Below, piece by piece: positions 1 to 5,465 of a stretch of DNA of 13,482 nt. The notes beneath the pieces are model-generated. The model was not told where the DNA came from, made no database searches, and worked only from the letters and a program-made list of their open reading frames with translations. The number at the start of each line of letters is the position of its first letter. The first letter of the stretch is position 1. A program made the position numbers and the translations under genes. Origin of the DNA: Ruminococcaceae bacterium UBA7075 (GTDB lineage: Bacteria; Bacillota; Clostridia; Oscillospirales; Acutalibacteraceae); assembly GCA_002493635.1 (NCBI GenBank), contig DKZL01000063.1, positions 16,628-30,109 on the forward strand, given 5' to 3'.

Positions 1-1005
1 TTGAATATGTATGCATATAAGCTGAAACTTATAAACAGCTATAAACCTGTTGAGGGCTTGAGAGGTAAGTTAGGTCTTCCTATGGGACTTAATATGTACG
101 AAATGTATCCGTTCTGGTATCGTTTCTTTACTGAGCTGAAATTTGAAGTTGTTCACTCTCCTTTCTCAACAAGAAAACTTTATCAGTTGGGTCAGCAGAC
201 AATCCCGAGCGACACTGTATGTTTCCCTGCAAAACTTATGCACGGTCATGTTCAGAAACTTATTGACGACGGAATAGAAACAATTTTCTATCCTTGTCTT
301 TCCTATAATTTTGATGAAAATCTGGGCGACAATCACTACAACTGTCCTGTTGTTGCGTACTATCCTGAGGTTATCAATAACAATATGAAGGACATCAAAA
401 AGGTAAGCTTCATTAAGGAATATTTTGGAGTTCACCGTCCTAATGACTTCCCTCAGAAAGCCTATGAGCGTCTTGCTCTGCACTTCCCCGACCTTACGCT
501 CAATGAGGTAAGAATGGCGGCAAAGAAGGCTTACGCCGAGCAGGAAGCATACAAGCAAAAGGTAATTGAAAAGGGCAATGAGATTATCGAAAAGGCTGAA
601 AAAGCAGGTAAGAAGATTTTTGTTCTTGCAGGCAGACCGTACCACATTGACCCCGAAATTAACCACGGCATCGACAAGCTGATTTCGGGCTTTGACGTTG
701 CTATTGTCAGTGAGGATGTAATTGCCGCAAGAATGAGCCGATTCAGAACTCATGTTCTGAATCAGTGGACATATCATTCACGACTTTATGCGGCGGCAAA
801 GTATGTTACAACACGCAAGGATATGGAGCTTGTTCAGCTTGTGTCTTTCGGCTGCGGCGTTGATGCGATTACTACTGATGAAGTGCGTGAAATCCTTGAA
901 ACAGAAAACAAGATTTATACACAGATTAAAATAGATGAAATTACCAACCTCGGTGCGGTAAAAATTCGTGTTCGCAGTTTGCTTGCGGCTATCGACAACG
1001 ATTGA
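1..1005 (+). CDS. COG3580 / DUF2229-type protein (2-hydroxyacyl-CoA dehydratase activase-related), 5' truncated by the window
   Basis: This is the C-terminal 334 residues of a larger protein. The frame is open from base 1, and the first 20 residues resemble the linker that usually joins BadF/BcrA-type activase ATPase domains to this domain, so the true start lies upstream. The domain begins near residue 21 (KLGLPMGLNMYEMYPFW). Conserved cysteines are at about 74 (DTVCFPAK), 99 (FYPCLSYN), 115 and 285 (FGCG). A GRPYH motif is at 211-215. From family knowledge, such proteins relate to the ATP-driven electron-transfer modules of 2-hydroxyacyl-CoA dehydratases and are presumably cytoplasmic Fe-S proteins; the cellular substrate is unknown. 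The next gene starts 18 bp downstream with its own strong Shine-Dalgarno sequence, so the two are almost certainly co-transcribed. No ATPase domain is visible here because that part would be outside the window. Confidence 0.8.
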   Translation: MNMYAYKLKLINSYKPVEGLRGKLGLPMGLNMYEMYPFWYRFFTELKFEVVHSPFSTRKLYQLGQQTIPSDTVCFPAKLMHGHVQKLIDDGIETIFYPCLSYNFDENLGDNHYNCPVVAYYPEVINNNMKDIKKVSFIKEYFGVHRPNDFPQKAYERLALHFPDLTLNEVRMAAKKAYAEQEAYKQKVIEKGNEIIEKAEKAGKKIFVLAGRPYHIDPEINHGIDKLISGFDVAIVSEDVIAARMSRFRTHVLNQWTYHSRLYAAAKYVTTRKDMELVQLVSFGCGVDAITTDEVREILETENKIYTQIKIDEITNLGAVKIRVRSLLAAIDND

Positions 1006-1023
1006 TAAGGAGGTTTGTGCCTT

Positions 1024-2337
1024 ATGGCTGAGCTTAAATATGACAAAAAGACAGGCCGTCTGATGTTTACAAAACAGATGAAAAAGGAATATACTATCCT
1101 TATGCCGAATATGGCGCCGATTCACTTCAGAATACTGCAAAAAGTGTTTACTTTTTACGGCTACAAGTCGGATTTGCTTGAAACAACAGGTCCCGAGATT
1201 GCACAGACAGGCTTAAAATATGTGCATAACGATACCTGTTATCCCGCTCTTCTCGTTATAGGTCAGTTTATTCAGGCTTTGCAGAGCGGCAAGTATGATG
1301 TTCATAAAACGGCTCTTATGATTACTCAGACAGGCGGCGGCTGCCGTGCTTCAAACTATATCTTTCTTTTAAGAAAGGCTCTTAAAAAGGCAGGCTTTGA
1401 GTTTGTCCCCGTAATTTCGCTTTCGTTTGGTATGGAGAAGAACAGCGGTTTTTCGCTTACTATTCCGCTAATCAGAAGATTTGTCGGCGGTCTTGTGTAC
1501 GGCGACCAGCTTATGCTGCTGTCGAATCAGACTAAGCCGTATGAGGTGAACAAGGGCGAAAGTATGGCTCTTGTGCAGGAGTGGAGCGATAAGATTTCTC
1601 AGATGCTCATTGAGGGTAAGGGATATACTCTTGAAGAAATTGACGAAACTCTCAATAAAATTACAAAATCATTCTCAAAAATTGAGCTTAACAAGGTGCC
1701 GAAAGTTAAAGTCGGCATTGTAGGTGAGATTTATGTAAAATATTCTGCAATGGCAAACAACGGTCTTGAGGAATTTTTGGCTGAGCAGGACTGCGAGGTC
1801 TGCCTGCCCGGTCTTATGGGATTTGCTTCATTCAAGGTCGACAACCGTATTGAGGACATCAAGATGTTCGGCGGCAACGGTGTAAAGTTCAAGGTCATTC
1901 AGATGCTTTTGAATTATCTTACAAAGCTTGAAGGGCTTATGATAGAGGCTGCCAAAAAATATGGATTTGTGCCGCCTCACGAATATGCTCATACAAAACA
2001 GCTTGTAAAGGGCATTATCGGCTACGGCAGCAAAATGGGCGAGGGCTGGCTTTTAACTGCTGAGATGCTTGAGCTTGCCGAAACAGGTTATGAAAATATT
2101 GTATGTACTCAGCCATTTGGCTGTCTGCCGAATCATATCAACGGCAAAGGCGCAATCCGTAAGATTAAAGAGGTTATGCCGAACGCTAACATTGTTACAA
2201 TCGACTATGACCCCGGTGCACCTAAGGTAAATCAGGAAAACCGAATTAAGCTTATGCTTGCTGTCGGCAAGGAAGAACTGCAAAAGAAATTGGAGCAGGA
2301 AAAGGCTGACAAGGAAGATTCAGAATCAGATAAATAA
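1024..2337 (+). CDS. COG3581-type protein, predicted partner of the upstream activase-related protein (2-hydroxyacyl-CoA dehydratase superfamily)
   Basis: The protein has 437 residues and no signal peptide or membrane segment. The start chosen is ATG 1024, which has GGAGG at 1009-1013 ten bases before it. An in-frame TTG at 1015 lies too close to that site. Cysteines sit in family-type contexts: C72 (NDTCYPALL), C107 (TQTGGGCRAS), C257 and C260 (DCEVCLPG), C361 and C367 (CTQPFGCLPN). This pattern suits an Fe-S protein of the dehydratase/double-cubane superfamily. The C-terminus (about 415-437) is a charged, probably disordered Lys/Glu-rich tail. In many Clostridia this domain is fused to the COG3580 protein in one polypeptide of about 1400 residues; here it is a separate gene with its own ribosome binding site. 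The function is not established. ATP-dependent low-potential reduction of an unknown substrate is an inference from the family. Confidence 0.75.
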   Translation: MAELKYDKKTGRLMFTKQMKKEYTILMPNMAPIHFRILQKVFTFYGYKSDLLETTGPEIAQTGLKYVHNDTCYPALLVIGQFIQALQSGKYDVHKTALMITQTGGGCRASNYIFLLRKALKKAGFEFVPVISLSFGMEKNSGFSLTIPLIRRFVGGLVYGDQLMLLSNQTKPYEVNKGESMALVQEWSDKISQMLIEGKGYTLEEIDETLNKITKSFSKIELNKVPKVKVGIVGEIYVKYSAMANNGLEEFLAEQDCEVCLPGLMGFASFKVDNRIEDIKMFGGNGVKFKVIQMLLNYLTKLEGLMIEAAKKYGFVPPHEYAHTKQLVKGIIGYGSKMGEGWLLTAEMLELAETGYENIVCTQPFGCLPNHINGKGAIRKIKEVMPNANIVTIDYDPGAPKVNQENRIKLMLAVGKEELQKKLEQEKADKEDSESDK

Positions 2338-2346
2338 CAGTTTTAG

Positions 2347-2387
2347 TGCCGATATAAAATCATTAAATATTTTATATCGGCATTTTT
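2347..2387 (+). terminator. Intrinsic terminator after the COG3580/COG3581 pair
   Basis: A perfect 14-bp inverted repeat (2347-2360 with 2369-2382, outer arm TGCCGATATAAAA) encloses an 8-base loop and is followed by TTTTT at 2383-2387. It lies 10 bp past the stop codon and separates this operon from the HTH gene. Confidence 0.9.
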
Positions 2388-2421
2388 ATGTCGACTGTTT
2401 CCAAGTAATTTGCTGAAAAAC

Positions 2422-2450
2422 AAGTCTGTCAACCGCAAGTTGACAAACTT
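2422..2450. promoter_or_regulatory. Palindrome upstream of the HTH gene (candidate operator or activator site)
   Basis: Two 12-base arms (2422-2433 and 2439-2450, core TGTCAAC..GTTGACA) match as an inverted repeat with one mismatch, separated by CGCAA. No T-run follows, so it does not look like a terminator. It lies about 38 bp upstream of the TATAAT box of the HTH gene, a position more typical of an activator or distal operator than of a simple blocking repressor. The protein that binds it is not known. Confidence 0.5.
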
Positions 2451-2487
2451 CAAGGTTAAAATGGTAGTGTTTTTTGAGTGTTTGCGG

Positions 2488-2493
2488 TATAAT
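2488..2493 (+). promoter_or_regulatory. -10 box (TATAAT) of the HTH gene promoter
   Basis: A perfect TATAAT lies 44 bp before the start codon. The expected -35 position (2465-2470, TAGTGT) is a poor match to TTGACA, so the promoter may be weak or may need an activator. The TTGACA at 2440-2445 is 42 bp away and cannot pair with this box. Confidence 0.6.
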
Positions 2494-2497
2494 TAAG

Positions 2498-2513
2498 TTG
2501 ATTTCGAAGTCAA
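2498..2513. promoter_or_regulatory. Near-perfect palindrome at the predicted transcription start of the HTH gene (candidate autoregulatory operator)
   Basis: The 16-base sequence TTGATTTCGAAGTCAA is symmetric at 7 of 8 positions. It begins 4 bp after the -10 box and so covers the expected transcription start. XRE-family regulators often repress their own promoter from this position. It shares the half-site GTTGA/TCAA with the palindrome at 2422-2450, though in the opposite arrangement. Confidence 0.45.
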
Positions 2514-2537
2514 TTAAATTTTAAGGAGTTTATACAA

Positions 2538-3326
2538 ATGACACTTGGAGAAAAAATTATGCGTTTGCGGCAGTCAAAAGGATTGTCGCAGGAGGAGTTT
2601 GGCGAGAAAATGGGTGTGTCCCGTCAGGCGGTTTCAAAGTGGGAAACAGGGCAGACAATGCCTGATGTTGACAAAATTATTCAGATGAGTGAATTTTTTG
2701 GGGTGACTACCGATTATCTGCTAAAAAATGATAACGAGAGTGCGAATACTGTTAATGCTGACAACTTCAATGTTGAGGCGAATTGCTCTGCAAAGAAAAG
2801 CTTAAGAGAAAAACTTCACTTTGAGCGAAAAAGCAAAAGGACTTTTATGGGACTTCCGCTTTATCATATTAATATCGGTTTAGGCGCTTACAGAGCAAAA
2901 GGTGTGTTCTCTGTCGGTATGATTTCTACCGGCATTATTTCTTTGGGATTGCTGTCTGTCGGCTTAATTTCATGGGGATTATTATCAATCGGTCTTGTGC
3001 TTGCTCTTGGTAATATCTCTGTTGGCTGTGTTGCGCTTGGCGGAGTTGCCGCAGGAGTGCTTGCTCTGGGCGGTGTTGCTGTTGGAATTTTTACAATAGG
3101 CGGATTCTCTTTGGGTGTTTATTCTATGGGCGGCTGTGCTATTGCTTCGCAGATTGCATTCGGCGGTTACGCACAAGGGTATATCGCTGTCGGAGAACAA
3201 GCAATCGGCACACACGCATTCAATGTGGTCGGTGACATTCCGCAGAATGTCAAGGCTGAGATTGCCGAGATAATCACAAGAGAATTGCCTAATACGCCTC
3301 AGTTTATTGCAAATATGTTCGGATGA
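2538..3326 (+). CDS. XRE-family helix-turn-helix protein with a C-terminal glycine-marked pentad-repeat domain
   Basis: The protein has 262 residues. ATG 2538 follows AAGGAG at 2523-2528. Residues 5-62 form a typical HTH_3 DNA-binding domain (LSQEEFGEKMGVSRQAVSKW, then a YLL ending). Residues 63-105 are a polar linker with a basic patch near 86-101. From G122 to about 228 the chain shows about 21 five-residue units of the form G-x-hydrophobic-[S/A]-hydrophobic, with two one-residue insertions (near 152-157 and 203-208) and one Gly-to-Ala change at 203. A short acidic tail follows (about 232-262). The five-residue period recalls pentapeptide-repeat beta-helices, but the usual A-D/N-L-x-x signature is absent and the faces are very hydrophobic, so a membrane-associated fold is possible. 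It is probably a transcriptional regulator in a single-gene unit; the signal and targets are unknown. Confidence 0.85.
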   Translation: MTLGEKIMRLRQSKGLSQEEFGEKMGVSRQAVSKWETGQTMPDVDKIIQMSEFFGVTTDYLLKNDNESANTVNADNFNVEANCSAKKSLREKLHFERKSKRTFMGLPLYHINIGLGAYRAKGVFSVGMISTGIISLGLLSVGLISWGLLSIGLVLALGNISVGCVALGGVAAGVLALGGVAVGIFTIGGFSLGVYSMGGCAIASQIAFGGYAQGYIAVGEQAIGTHAFNVVGDIPQNVKAEIAEIITRELPNTPQFIANMFG

Positions 3327-3345
3327 ATTTAGTATAAAAAATATA

Positions 3346-3384
3346 AAAACAACAGGAGATACGTAATGTATCCCCTGTTGTTTT
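3346..3384. terminator. Bidirectional intrinsic terminator between convergent genes
   Basis: Arms of 17 bases (3346-3362 and 3368-3384) pair with a single mismatch around a 5-base loop. One arm ends in TTTT and the other begins with AAAA, so the structure gives a hairpin plus U-run when read in either direction. It would end the HTH transcript and could also stop the aminotransferase transcript coming from the other side. Confidence 0.85.
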
Positions 3385-3408
3385 ACTTTATAGGAAACAG
3401 CTCGGTTG
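3381..3408 (+). repeat. Terminator-linked short repeat, copy 1
   Basis: The 24 bases 3381-3404 (core TATAGGAAA, then AGC.CG) match the complement of 9389-9412 at 22 of 24 positions. The 20 bases 3389-3408 match 13462-13481 at 18 of 20 positions. All three copies lie immediately behind a terminator hairpin, in the same orientation relative to it. The function is unknown. Confidence 0.6.
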
Positions 3409-3440
3409 TGCTCGGGAAGAAAAGATTTGAAAAATATCAG

Positions 3441-3476
3441 GCTGTCTGCACGAATGAGTGCAGCCTACCGGCTGCT
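3441..3476 (-). terminator. Overlapping hairpins just past the aminotransferase stop codon (possible terminator)
   Basis: GCAGCC-TACC-GGCTGC (3461-3476) is a perfect 6-bp hairpin that begins 1 bp beyond the minus-strand stop codon. An alternative stem pairs CTGCAC with GTGCAG (3447-3452 with 3459-3464). In the minus direction the alternative stem is followed, after a short gap, by ATTTTT. The two stems share bases and exclude each other. Terminator activity is plausible but weaker than that of the hairpin at 3346-3384. Confidence 0.4.
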
Positions 3477-3477
3477 T

Positions 3478-4683
3478 TTACTTTAATGTATTTATACACT
3501 GCTTGAAGGTTTCAATTACATACCAAGCATCGTCGTCTGAAAGTGTGGAGTTCATTGGCAGTGTAAGCTGATTTTTGTGCATATTATATGCGTTAGGAAA
3601 ATCGGTAATATTAAAACCTCTCTTGTGGTATGCCGAAAGCATTGGCAGCGGCTTGAAGTGAACATTGCACATAACGCCGTGTTCCGACATCATATTGTAG
3701 AACTTGTTTCTGTATTCATCGTCCTTGCCGATAAAGCGGACAAAGTAAAGATGACCGCTGCTGCGGTGATTTTCATCACAATGGTTTAAAACCTGAATAG
3801 GCAAATCCTTGAATTCTTCGTTATAAAGTTTAATCAGCTCATGACGGCGGTCAAGAATTTTATCATAGCGTGCAAGCTGTGCAACTCCTAAAGCCGCTAA
3901 AACATCAGGCATATTACACTTGTACTGTGTATCAACAACATCATATTCCCAGGACGCAACTTTGTTTTTGGTGTAGGCATCCTTTGTCTGACCGTGCAGG
4001 GAGAGCAACATATACTGCTTGTAAATATCCTCTTCGTCAATTCCGTCGTGCGGTCTGTGAACTGCTGCGCCGCCCTCGGCTGTGGTCATATTTTTTACAG
4101 CGTGAAAGCTGAAATTTGTAAAGTCTGCAATTTCACCGCACATTTTGCCGTGCCACTGTGCGCCGAATGCGTGAGCAGCGTCAGCAACAACAAAAACTCT
4201 TCCGAATTTTTCCTGAATTTCATTTTTCGGCTTAAATACGCTCTTTTGACGCTCAACAGCTTCAAATATACGGTCATAGTCACAGACTACGCCTGCCAAA
4301 TCAACGGGGATGATAGCTTTTGTATTGTGGTTGATTGCGGCTTCCATTTTGTCGTAATCCATTTCATAGCTGCCGCTTTTGCAGTCAATCATAACCGGCT
4401 TTGCGCCGACATGATAGATGATAGAGGCGGTTGCCGTGTATGTGTAGGCAGGCAAAATAACCTCATCTCCGGGGCCTATGCCCAGAATGCGAAGAGTAAG
4501 CTCTGCACAGGATGTCTGAGATGAAAGGCATACAGCCTTGTTTACATGGCAGTAGTCGGCAATCTGACTTTCAAAAAGCTTTGTTTCGGGACCTGTGGTA
4601 ATCCACCCCGACTTTACAACCTTGACTACTTCATCTATTTCTGCCTGAGAAATGTCAGGCGGAGAAAAAGGAATTTTTTTCAT
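3478..4683 (-). CDS. DegT/DnrJ/EryC1/StrS-family PLP-dependent sugar aminotransferase
   Basis: The protein has 401 residues, the usual size for this family. It predicts a cytoplasmic fold-type I aminotransferase that moves an amino group, normally from glutamate, to a nucleotide-linked keto sugar. The N-terminus (IPFSPPDISQAEIDEV, then GWITTGPETKLFE) is typical. The PLP-binding lysine is K197 in FSFHAVKNMTTAEGG, and the cofactor-contacting aspartate is D168 in ADAAHAFGA. The PAYTYTATAS segment (79-87) and the C-terminal HFKPLPML segment (342-349) are also family hallmarks. The start is ATG 4683 with AAGGAGA at 4691-4697; an upstream in-frame extension to 4716 lacks such a site. The exact sugar cannot be read from the sequence. 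The best relatives in motif style are WecE/ArnB/PseC/PglE-type enzymes. It has its own sigma-A promoter and no sugar genes directly adjacent, but a PglF-like dehydratase lies 5 kb away. Confidence 0.9.
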   Translation of the reverse strand: MKKIPFSPPDISQAEIDEVVKVVKSGWITTGPETKLFESQIADYCHVNKAVCLSSQTSCAELTLRILGIGPGDEVILPAYTYTATASIIYHVGAKPVMIDCKSGSYEMDYDKMEAAINHNTKAIIPVDLAGVVCDYDRIFEAVERQKSVFKPKNEIQEKFGRVFVVADAAHAFGAQWHGKMCGEIADFTNFSFHAVKNMTTAEGGAAVHRPHDGIDEEDIYKQYMLLSLHGQTKDAYTKNKVASWEYDVVDTQYKCNMPDVLAALGVAQLARYDKILDRRHELIKLYNEEFKDLPIQVLNHCDENHRSSGHLYFVRFIGKDDEYRNKFYNMMSEHGVMCNVHFKPLPMLSAYHKRGFNITDFPNAYNMHKNQLTLPMNSTLSDDDAWYVIETFKQCINTLK

Positions 4684-4747
4684 TTTAAAATCTCCTTGAT
4701 ATGCAGATGTGAACAAAACACGAAAATTGCATAAGTAACTATTTTAG

Positions 4748-4776
4748 ATTATACATCAAGAGATTTCAAATGTAAA
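4748..4776 (-). promoter_or_regulatory. Sigma-A promoter of the aminotransferase gene
   Basis: On the minus strand TTTACA (4771-4776) and TATAAT (4748-4753) are separated by exactly 17 bp. Transcription should begin near 4741, giving a leader of about 58 bases. The gene can therefore be expressed in vegetative cells, independently of spoIIID upstream. Confidence 0.85.
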
Positions 4777-4791
4777 GATTTGGTTAGTAAA

Positions 4792-5064
4792 TTATTTATT
4801 TGTTGCCTTAACCTGCTTTTCTTTGAGATATTTGTTTTTTGTAGCCATTCCCCCTCTGATATGTCTTTCACTTTTATTCAGGTCAAGTACCTGCCGCACT
4901 TCACGGTACAGTGCAGGGTTCAAAACCTTGAGCCGCTGGCTGACATCCTTGTGAACTGTGCTTTTGCTCACTCCGAATTTTTTGGCGGCTGTCCGCACGG
5001 TAGCCTTGTTTTCTATTATGTATTCGCCCAGCATCGCTGCGCGTTCTTCCACTACGCCTTTCAC
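4792..5064 (-). CDS. spoIIID: SpoIIID, sporulation transcriptional regulator of the mother cell
   Basis: The protein has 90 residues. It matches Bacillus subtilis SpoIIID closely in its helix-turn-helix segment (TVRTAAKKFGVSKSTVHKDV, residues 22-41) and in the C-terminal basic segment around RHIRGGMATKNKY (67-79), which helps bind DNA. In B. subtilis this protein activates and represses many sigma-E-dependent genes in the mother cell during endospore formation. The start chosen is GTG 5064, with AGGAGG at 5072-5077 seven bases before it. An in-frame ATG at 5115 has no ribosome binding site and would add 17 unrelated residues. The gene implies a spore-forming host or one with spore-forming ancestry. 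It lies upstream of the aminotransferase with no clear terminator between, so some read-through is possible. Confidence 0.93.
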   Translation of the reverse strand: MKGVVEERAAMLGEYIIENKATVRTAAKKFGVSKSTVHKDVSQRLKVLNPALYREVRQVLDLNKSERHIRGGMATKNKYLKEKQVKATNK

Positions 5065-5090
5065 ATAAAGCCCTCCTGTCATTCTTGCTA

Positions 5091-5120
5091 ATTTATATGC
5101 AAAACATTCCGGCATTATGC
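5091..5120 (-). promoter_or_regulatory. Candidate sigma-E-type promoter of spoIIID
   Basis: On the minus strand GCATAATG (5113-5120) and CATATAAAT (5091-5099) are 13 bp apart. This resembles the ATA-containing -35 and CATA-starting -10 of sigma-E promoters. Transcription would start near 5085, a short leader ending in the strong ribosome binding site at 5072-5077. That would leave out the ATG at 5115 and supports the GTG start. The match is by eye and not conclusive. Confidence 0.35.
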
Positions 5121-5465
5121 TTTGACGTTTGTAGGCGAAAAGCCTATTGTTTTTATAGGAATTATTTTTCTTTTCGGCATTTCATATTGTAATGCGTTTT
5201 TATTTATGATAAAATATCATTGGCATAGAAGTTTTGAGTTGTGAAAGCAATATAAAATAATTAACAATTAAGGGTCGTTGCCTTTGGCAACTCCGATTTA
5301 TATTATATAGTTTTAATGAATATGAACATTCGTAGGGGCGGATATGGCACTAAATTATAATTTAACTTTTATTAGTGCGTTATGATGTTTACCAATAAAC
5401 CGAAGTACATCTTCGGGATACAACGGTTACATATTAATTAAAACTTGGGGAGCGTCTAAAAATAA
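5116..5465. other. Divergent intergenic region between spoIIID and metF
   Basis: About 350 bp without a supported gene. It contains a small hairpin TAGGC-GAAAA-GCCTA (5132-5146) followed by a T-rich run on the plus strand, an AT-rich stretch, a repeat-like block (about 5250-5430, listed separately) and no convincing promoter for metF. Neither a SAM-I (S-box) nor a cobalamin riboswitch signature was recognised by eye. The metF ribosome binding site is weak: GGGGAG (5447-5452) lies 13 bases from the ATG. Confidence 0.6.
5250..5430. repeat. Probable remnant of a dispersed intergenic repeat (MITE-like)
   Basis: The block opens with an AATTAACAATTAAGG-like run. It contains a hairpin GTTGCC-TTT-GGCAAC (5277-5291), then ATGAACATTCGTAGGGGCGG (5323-5342), a 7-bp inverted repeat GCACTAA/TTAGTGC (5347-5353 with 5372-5378) and a 6-bp hairpin CCGAAG-TACAT-CTTCGG (5400-5416). 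Phrases like CGTAGGGGCGG are, from general experience, common in non-coding repeats of Clostridia. Here the expected complementary CCGCCC arm is missing, which suggests a truncated copy. There is only one copy in the window, so repeat status is inferred. Confidence 0.35.

Noticed and set aside
166..777. A 203-codon open frame on the minus strand opposite the COG3580 gene
   Set aside because: It runs antisense to a well-conserved coding sequence, has low-complexity hydrophobic content with no recognisable motif, and has no ribosome binding site; it is a shadow frame.
1003..1024. A frameshift splitting one COG3580-COG3581 fusion into two genes
   Set aside because: The first gene ends cleanly with TGA and the second has a perfect Shine-Dalgarno and its own N-terminal residues, so two intact genes are more likely than a recent break.
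2440..2445. TTGACA as the -35 box of the HTH promoter
   Set aside because: It lies 42 bp from the TATAAT box, and no acceptable -10 lies 16-18 bp downstream; it is part of the palindrome at 2422-2450.
3994..4524. A 176-codon plus-strand open frame opposite the aminotransferase
   Set aside because: It is antisense to the PLP-binding core of the aminotransferase and is cysteine-rich with no domain pattern; it is explained by the codon bias of the real gene.
5065..5115. An ATG start for SpoIIID at 5115
   Set aside because: It has no ribosome binding site and would add residues not found in SpoIIID proteins, whereas GTG 5064 has AGGAGG at ideal spacing.
5271..5300. T-box or SAM riboswitch suggested by GGGTCGTTGCC and nearby hairpins
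   Set aside because: The T-box GGTGG/ACC antiterminator pattern and the SAM-I core are not present; the sequence better fits a repeat hairpin.
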